Origin: Acanthaster planci
Lineage: Eukaryota > Echinodermata > Asteroidea > Valvatida > Acanthasteridae
Direction of reading: 5' to 3'
NCBI RefSeq assembly: GCF_001949145.1
Contig: NW_019091914.1
Coordinates: 3,458-15,282 of the forward strand
Length of the DNA stretch: 11,825 nucleotides
Shown: piece by piece, positions 7,070 through 11,825 of the stretch
Layout: each line of letters opens with the position of its first letter
How positions within the stretch are numbered: position 1 is the first letter of the stretch
Notes under the pieces: generated by a model
Databases searched by the model: none
What the model saw: the letters and a program-made list of their open reading frames with translations, nothing else
Told to the model about the DNA's origin: nothing
Position numbers and translations under genes: made by a program

Positions 7070-8126
7070 GGGTAGTTCTTTTTTTTATTTCAACAGTCTT
7101 AACCTGCTGTGCGGCAACTCTAAACTTGACCACAATGGATAAATTATTGATGACATCAATAACAATTTGGTTTGTCTCAATACTGGAGAAGGCACCAGGG
7201 TTAACACATCACACAGTTCCCTCACTCCAGCTTCCCCTTGCATAGCCTCCAACAAGAAATTGGATTGTACTACAAGACACATGTGGAAACGACCACTGCC
7301 TAACCATTAAACGCTTGTTGGCATCCGTCAGTCTCGGAAGACAATGGAGCTGCACCTGAGGCTATGTTCAGACACTGTGTTAGTGAAAACGGTAAAAGTT
7401 AAAATGGTCATTCACCACAGATGGCAGTCGTAAAATTAAAACTCACCAAGCCTTTGGAACCATTTTAATTTGGCAGCTTTAACCCAAAACGGTCTATCTC
7501 CTTTTCTTGGGGTCATAAAGAACTTCCACTCATTTAAATTAATCCCACTTAAGTTTGTGTACACACACACATGGCCGACGTGTGCTTGAAGCAGGTTTGG
7601 ACTGGTTGCCGATATACTTACTGTAAAAACATGCTGATTGTCACCCAGGTACCAGCGTTTGTGTTATGTGTGCAACATGGTGCTCTATCGGGAGACACTT
7701 GTTCACATATCATTGCAATGCAACAAATGATGGTTGCCCTAGAAAAATGCTCATCAGCAGTCCACAGCCTTACAGACATATTACCAGTCTTAGGCATCTT
7801 TAGAAGGCAAATACAACAAAATGTATCGCTTTTTCCCGATTACAGCGGCAATTCTGGCAATATACCACAGAGAGGCAGACGAGAGTGACCGCTTTTTTCC
7901 ATGTTGTAATGGCAGTTTTATAGGATGATAGCATTGCACAGGTCATTAAGCATGCGGTTACATTGTACACCTCATTGTTTATAACAAAAGCGCACCAAAG
8001 AAAAGCTGTTACGTAACTCTAGGTCAATGCGCTGAACCGGATGCATTTCTGCAAAAGCCATTATGGTTCAATGCTAAACCCTCCCTCTGAGGTGGATTAA
8101 ATCCCCATATTAACTCTGAAATAAAA
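7070..8126. other. Unassigned stretch, no recognised gene
   Basis: A plus-strand open frame of 105 codons at 7571-7888 has no motif I know and fits chance. The segment at about 7325-7375 (GGCATCCGTCAGTCTCGG and onward) reminds me of a repeat seen near LINE tails in invertebrates, but I cannot confirm this. Short direct copies of AAAACGG (7387, 7488) and a weak inverted pair around AAAATGGT/ACCATTTT (7400-7470) are visible. No RNA gene is seen. Confidence 0.4.
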
Positions 8127-8190
8127 CTGATTTGGTGTAACTTGGAAAGCGTCCAGACATCGTTTCAATGCAAAAGTTACACCAAATCAG
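8127..8190. repeat. Perfect 17-bp inverted repeat (hairpin, 30-nt loop)
   Basis: CTGATTTGGTGTAACTT (8127-8143) pairs exactly with AAGTTACACCAAATCAG (8174-8190). The loop carries a further weak pairing (GAAAGCG with CGTTTC). It lies just beyond the 3' end of the minus-strand LINE relic. It may be a miniature palindromic insert or a structured 3' untranslated region. Confidence 0.8.
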
Positions 8191-8248
8191 GTGTACCGTA
8201 ACCACCATTTTAAGTGAATTTAAAACATCTGAATGTAGCCTGAGCTGG

Positions 8249-8757
8249 TCAATTAGTGGTTGACTTGAATAACCTGCTGTGGCTGAACTGGCCAATCCTC
8301 AAAAGGCAGGCTCTGTTGCAAGTGCTGCAAGTGAAGCCTGTGCCTGGGTTCATAGGAGCTAAACAAGCTTGCTGGTGTCTGCGTCTCCTCTTCTCCTTCC
8401 ACCTGGAGCTGACATCTTGCCCCATGATGTTGGTATTTTATAGACTGATCAGAAGACCGAACTCCTTGCAAGTATGCGCAACTAAAGTCATTATAGTCCC
8501 TCTTGTATGTGTGTGCTACTAGTATTGCATCATCTCCAGAGAGCTGTTTTCAGGGAAGTACTGCCTCCAGTTTGGTCTTTGCTCTCAGGTGGGCAAGGTT
8601 GAAGAAGCCGCCATCACTTCTGGTGTGAATATACACATACAGTGTACATGTAGTTCCCATCCTCTGACTAGGTGAAGGCAAAGATGGCAAACAGGGTTTG
8701 CACCAAAACACAGCTCTCCTTGACTTCACTCTTGATTGTAATAAGTCAGAGGTGGAA
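8249..8757 (-). pseudogene. LINE relic A: RT catalytic region fused to C-terminal Cys/His finger
   Basis: From 8757 downward the strand reads ITIKSEVKESCVLVQTLFAIF, a degenerate copy of the VKQGCVLAPTLF block of LINE RTs. After a frameshift come YIHTRSDGGFFNLAHLRAKTK, LEAVLP, a TGA (8550-8552), and KQLSGDDAILVAHT, where GDDA (8526-8537) stands for the usual ADDA catalytic box. Next should come the long thumb and C-terminal domain. Instead, after about 30 unmatched codons, another frame gives SSRWKEKRRRRHQQ and FTCSTCNRACLLRIGQFSHS, ending at TGA 8249-8251. That is the basic stretch and CxxC...H finger typical of the C-terminus of this LINE type. So about 200 or more codons were deleted. The 5' end is truncated near 8757, only about 35 bp from the oppositely oriented LINE B. 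Confidence 0.75.
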
Positions 8758-8789
8758 CCATCATACTAGACAGTGCCTTTCATGTTTAC

Positions 8790-9225
8790 ATGGAAAGACA
8801 CAATCAGGCTTTGAGAAACCTTAGAATCTCAATTAATAAATTACAATTTATAAAAAGGTACATGTATGTGCCATTGCTATGAAAACTACTAAAGCTGCTA
8901 AAAAATAAAAATTGCAAAGATTTTGCGATAATATAATCCCAAGACTTACACAAAAGTTATCAGAAACAAGATCAAATGGATTGATCCTATCCAAACAAGG
9001 GGTACGGTACTATCCAGTTTAACACTACAATGGCAATGATATCATATCTGGTACTTATAAAGATAAAGCCAAGGCACTGGTCAACAACTTTGCCAAAATC
9101 AGTAGAACTGAAAATTACAGTCCCTCTTCCATCAATACTTACATGTAACAAGACACTGAAAACAATCTCAATCTAAATGATACCAATGATACTTTAATGT
9201 ATTTAATGAACCATTCAATCAATAT
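8790..9225 (+). pseudogene. LINE B: linker before RT and RT N-terminal part
   Basis: Fragments in order: NQALRNLRISINKLQFIKR (8802 onward), AIAMKTTKAAKK, LQRFCDNIIPRL, then in one frame GTYKDKAKALVNNFAKISRT and ENYSPSSINTYM. A TAA follows, then NLNDTNDTLMYLMNHSIN. This is the stretch between endonuclease and RT in jockey/I-like LINEs, where RN-ALR, AKK-W--FC and FAK(V/I)S-ENYSP are recurring landmarks. Several frameshifts occur, two of them at ACATGTA motifs (8860-8866) or just before a stop (9141-9147). The frame passes directly into 9499 if the LTR and one AATAT copy are removed. Confidence 0.75.
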
Positions 9226-9493
9226 TGTAGCGCCGGCGGGTCCGGCCGGTGGGGGCGCCAGCTCGGACCCGCATGGAGTTGGCTGGCTGCCCGCACTGGT
9301 ATGCGAACAGCCTGCGGTTTTCCCGCCTCGCGCCTGCGCAGTCCCTGCCGTCAGGCGCCATGTTTAGAGCTGAGCTGAAAACGCATTGTTGTGGACAACA
9401 GCATTAAAACAGATTTCGTGACCAAAAACAGCGAGTTGCGGCTGTGTGTGATTCTATACCAGTGTCGAACCCTGATCAGTAGGACATGCTACA
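9226..9493. mobile_element. Solo LTR, 268 bp, with AATAT target duplication
   Basis: The segment begins TGTAGC and ends GCTACA, a 6-bp inverted terminus typical of LTRs. It is GC-rich in its first half (9231-9360), in sharp contrast to the AT-rich surroundings. Flanking copies of AATAT (9221-9225 and 9499-9503) form a 5-bp target duplication. Removing LTR, spacer and one copy restores the LINE B reading (NHSIN then IHEWNHAIESSKC). Five extra bases, TGTAC (9494-9498), sit between the LTR end and the right target copy. ATTAAA at 9403-9408 could be a polyadenylation signal, favouring plus orientation. No internal region, primer site or polypurine tract is present, so it is a solo LTR left by recombination. 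A Gypsy-type source is likely but not shown. Confidence 0.8.
9319..9365. promoter_or_regulatory. Cluster of E2F-, NRF1- and YY1-like sites in the solo LTR
   Basis: TTTCCCGC (9319-9326) resembles an E2F site, GCGCCTGCGCA (9330-9340) a diverged NRF1 site, and GGCGCCATGTTT (9354-9365) a YY1-type CCAT site. Together they look like a CpG-rich TATA-less promoter of the LTR. Function is inferred from motif likeness only. Confidence 0.35.
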
Positions 9494-9498
9494 TGTAC

Positions 9499-10329
9499 AA
9501 TATACATGAATGGAATCATGCCATTGAGTCCTCCAAATGCACAACACCTGGCAAAGATGGAATCAACAATAAGGACATCAAACATTTTCCCATAAAAGTC
9601 AGGGAATACTTTTAATCTTCAACCTGATTTGGCACACTTCTCAATGTCCCAAACAGTAGAAAGATACTAACCTCATTCCCATTCTCCAACTGGGGAAAGA
9701 TCCTGCCATACACTGTATCTTCATTTTGTCACCCTATCCACTCCATACCACATCCTTAATCTTGAATTGGCCATCAACAAAGCCTGAAAAACAAGTTTCT
9801 TAGAAAATGCAAGCTACTGGTACAAATAAGACTAAAACCCTTTCCACTGAAAGAATTTCAGAAAATGTTGTCCCCCAGGGCAACATTATTAGCCTACTAC
9901 TCTTGATGTTGATCACTCTCACAACCTCCTTAATGTCAGAGTTTCTCAAGATGCAGATACCGGTAATATACATGTATACTGGTAGAAATTTAGAAATCCA
10001 ACAGAAACATCTCTTTCCTTGAGGAAAAAATCCAAAAACGACACCATTCTCTTCTAGTGCGAAATATTGGGTTTCAAGCTAAAGCATCTCATCCCAACAC
10101 AATTGCAGTCATTTTTACAAAGAAGACCAATAACTCTCTATTTAAGTTTATCCAAAACCACTGAATCCAAATCTTGCAATCGACCAAATTCCTGGGTGTT
10201 ACTATTGACAACAAGTTAATAGATAACATCGCTGTAAAATGCAAAAGAAAACTTAACTGCTGTATCAACAGAATCACATATTGGGCACTGACTGTAATAT
10301 ACATGTACTATTTCAGTTACACTCTGTCT
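9499..10329 (+). pseudogene. LINE B: RT core and thumb, frameshifted, motif A missing
   Basis: HEWNHAIESSKCTTPGKDGI and NNKDIKHFPIKVREYF match the (K)APGPDGI and IKHLPP blocks of RT. Then NLIWHTSQCPKQ, KDTNLIPILQLGKDPAI match W-K-A-IIPIPKPGKDP. The next landmark is already ISENVVPQGNIIS (about 9855-9895), so the segment with motif A (F-D--KAYD) and about 100 codons is deleted. The catalytic box reads D-A-D-T (9950-9961) for YADD. TGRNLEIQQKHL, GFQAKASHPNTIAVIFTKKT, STKFLGVTIDNKL and CKRKLNCCINRITYWA follow, the normal thumb landmarks (W-FK-S--KT--I-F, KFLGV--D, CKKRLN-LR-ISG). The frame breaks at SYTLS (about 10329), where the foldback element begins. Confidence 0.8.
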
Positions 10330-10525
10330 TAATAGACCAGTTCACTAATAAACTCTTATTTATGTACGCATGCATACAAAAGGCAAGTGGAAGCAACAAG
10401 CTTGAGCAGCCCATTGGAAATGTAGAAGGGCAGAAATTTCAACATCATTCTTCTCACAGCTTCTGCACTTGTTTTTACTTTTGTCTACAGGAAACCCTCT
10501 AAAATCATTATGCCTATTACTTTCT
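10330..10525 (+). repeat. Left arm of the foldback element
   Basis: Landmarks shared with the right arm are ACCAGTTCACTA, GGCAAGTGGAAG, CCCATTG, CAGCTTCTG, ACTTTTGTCT and AAAATCATTAT. The order and spacing are the same as in the complement of 10940-11151. Confidence 0.75.
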
Positions 10526-10939
10526 GATGTGAGTGAGATTTTTGGAGAACACAATAAAACTTGAAAATGTTGTTCGTTCAAAAAGCATGAGGTCCGTTCT
10601 GTGTGCATGAGCTGTGAAACCATGGAGGTAGAATCACATGGTGAAACCAAGATGTGCGATATGTTTGGGTGCCATTCAGCATTCTCAGTTGATCACCTAC
10701 AGGTACATGTACATATCTGTGGTAAATAAATATCTAAACCCTGTCTGAAGGTACTGTAGCCTGCAATTTAACCTGCGATTCTGCACAGTACAAGTGATGC
10801 ATAGTACCCTGAAGTGAAAAATTATTTTATGTAATTGGACTTGGTCATAAAGGAGCACTAGTTCTTTTGACATCGATCATGCACTTGGGGAGAAGCAAAG
10901 CTTGTGTTTTGTTATTTAGAATAAAACCCTTTTAGACCA

Positions 10940-11151
10940 AAGAGTAAAAGGTATAATGATTTTAGGAGGTTTTCCAAAGACAAAAGTGAAAAAAAGGTAC
11001 AGAAGCTGAGAGACACGACATTGAAATCTGGGCCCTGCACATTATCAATGGGCCACACAAGCTTCTTACTTCCACTTGCCAATTTACATGTACACTGTAC
11101 ATGCGCATAGTGTGCACACAAATTAGAATTTACTAGTGAACTGGTGTATCA
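10940..11151 (-). repeat. Right arm of the foldback element
   Basis: The complement of the left arm. It contains about a dozen extra bases around a TACATGTA copy (11085-11092) that are absent from the left arm. The translated arms share a frame (ASGS-KL--PI-NV-G), but this reflects sequence identity, not a demonstrated protein. Confidence 0.75.
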
Positions 11152-11780
11152 AACATATTCTTGAGTACAGATGTGAAGCTTTCATTCAGATTCTACTATC
11201 ACATGTACATGAATGACACAAAAACTGGACAGCATTCATTATCAAGCTCTTAAACTCTAAACTGGAGCTCTCCAGTGCGCTTCCCGATTTCATCTCCAAC
11301 TTCAATGTGATAACCCACCAGTAACCCTTTACCATCAATTCTTCATGATTTGTATTTAACCACTGAAACCATACAGTACAGATCAAAACAACTGCCCTAA
11401 ATACTACTTAATAAGGAGACAAACCACACAGAAAACTCCAATACCCTTTTGTTACATGTACTTTCTCCCTGCTTAGCACCTTCCTCATGGCATAAAATCT
11501 TCCAAATATTACATATCGACATCAATGTCAGAGGTAATATCGGTAACAAAATAATGAACACTCTTTGGAACAGCTTACAATATACTTCAAATCTACACTG
11601 ACGGCTCCTTTAATCCTGCCCTCAACACTGTCAGATGCAGTCTTCGCATTCTCGAACTTAAGTTCACCTTAAATGAGCTGGGGGAGGAGGCAGAATTTGT
11701 CCCCTCCCAATTTTTTCCTATCAGTGCATTTTTGTAAGAGCTGAGCCCTTGAAGAGTTTTCAGAGTAACTCTCTGTGGTC
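11152..11780 (+). pseudogene. LINE B: post-RT region and RNase H fragment
   Basis: The reading resumes with ILEYRCEAF (the usual IDYG-EAF after the thumb), then KLDSIHYQALKL (matching L--IQ--ALR--TGA) after a frameshift. A poorly readable stretch of about 300 bp follows. LQIYTDGSFNPALNTVRCSL (11585 onward) is a typical RNase H start: Asp of TDGS is at 11600-11602 and is intact. ISAFL, a TAA, and ELS may represent the S-FTAEL block that carries the second acidic residue. Many stops and shifts occur in all frames, so it is dead. The end is uncertain and may lie past the window. Confidence 0.65.
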
Positions 11781-11825
11781 ACTTTGACATGAATATTGTA
11801 ACGAAACATTGGCCTAGTGCCAGTC

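Larger units (their letters stand above)
10330..11151. mobile_element. Foldback-type element, about 820 bp, inside LINE B
   Basis: Two arms of about 195-210 bp in inverted orientation (10330-10525 and 10940-11151), roughly three-quarters identical by eye, enclose about 415 bp. The outer ends correspond as TAATAGACCAGTTCACTA (left) and TGATACACCAGTTCACTA (complement of right). LINE B coding breaks at the left end and resumes after the right end (ILEYRCEAF), which supports a single insertion. No clear target duplication is visible. The interior has no recognisable transposase. It could be a foldback/MITE-type DNA element, or two oppositely inserted copies of one short repeat. Confidence 0.65.
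273..11460. repeat. Dispersed short palindromes TACATGTA (and TACCGGTA)
   Basis: By hand I count about 20 ACATGTA copies, for example at 273, 1098, 1570, 1751, 1888, 4013, 4318, 4324, 4489, 6462, 8646, 8860, 9141, 9491, 9970, 10301, 10705, 11086, 11201 and 11454. About one would be expected by chance at this base composition. TACCGGTA-like copies are at about 1743, 2913 and 9959. They occur in element DNA and unassigned DNA alike. Confidence 0.8.
8790..11780 (+). mobile_element. LINE relic B (RT and RNase H), split by an LTR and a foldback element
   Basis: Three plus-strand segments (8790-9225, 9499-10329, 11152-about 11780) read as one non-LTR retrotransposon: the basic linker upstream of RT, RT fingers, PQG and catalytic boxes, thumb, and an RNase H start (IYTDGS). 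An RNase H after RT points to a jockey/I-like group, not RTE. The endonuclease is missing upstream (5' truncation). The end in the downstream direction is not clear and may pass the window edge. Confidence 0.78.

Noticed and set aside
7325-7375. GGCATCCGTCAGTCTCGG segment resembling a LINE-tail repeat
   Set aside because: Based only on a vague memory of similar sequence. It is not adjacent to either LINE 3' end, so it was not called.
7571-7888. 105-codon open frame on the plus strand
   Set aside because: No motif, no domain and no supporting context. It is likely chance.
10587-10732. Zinc-finger-like string (MCDMFGCHSAFSVDHLQVHVHI) in the foldback interior
   Set aside because: The spacing is one residue short of a C2H2 finger, it stands alone with stops around it, and it lies inside a non-coding repeat element.

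Overview
The window looks like a stretch of intergenic DNA from an invertebrate animal, and it is packed with dead, nested transposable elements. No intact host gene, RNA gene, operon or CRISPR array can be supported. An animal source is suggested by three things: the element types present together (DIRS-type tyrosine-recombinase retrotransposon, Penelope-like element, hAT, LINEs with RNase H, solo LTR, XerD-like tyrosine recombinase), the moderately AT-rich sequence, and the high density of short TACATGTA / TACCGGTA palindromes. An aquatic invertebrate is my guess; the phylum cannot be resolved from this sequence alone.

Layout. (1) 1-3001, minus strand: a DIRS-like retrotransposon relic with gag, reverse transcriptase (RT) and RNase H, cut off by the window edge. 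Its gag is split at 1373-2259 by an 887-bp non-autonomous hAT element that still carries a broken transposase N-terminus (BED-type finger). (2) 3636-3996, plus: a Penelope-like RT relic. (3) About 5150-7069, plus: a tyrosine recombinase pseudogene, interrupted by about 1 kb of unrelated DNA (about 5550-6602). (4) 8249-8757, minus: the end of one LINE (RT catalytic box, then a C-terminal Cys/His finger). (5) About 8790-11780, plus: a second LINE of a different family (RT, then RNase H), split first by a 268-bp solo LTR (9226-9493, target duplication AATAT) and then by an about 820-bp inverted-repeat element (about 10330-11151). (6) Stretches 3002-3635, 4000-5150 and 7070-8248 hold nothing I can name apart from small inverted repeats.

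Nothing here forms a working system. Every coding relic has frameshifts or stops and most have lost catalytic residues. The value of the window is as an insertion record: reading frames that close up when an insert and one target copy are removed, three host-and-guest nestings, and several catalytic losses that all fit CpG decay. The least explained signals are the over-represented TACATGTA palindrome, which sits at indels and junctions in otherwise recognisable relics, the about 1-kb insert in the recombinase, and the long foldback element. All element calls come from motif reading by eye, without database searches.
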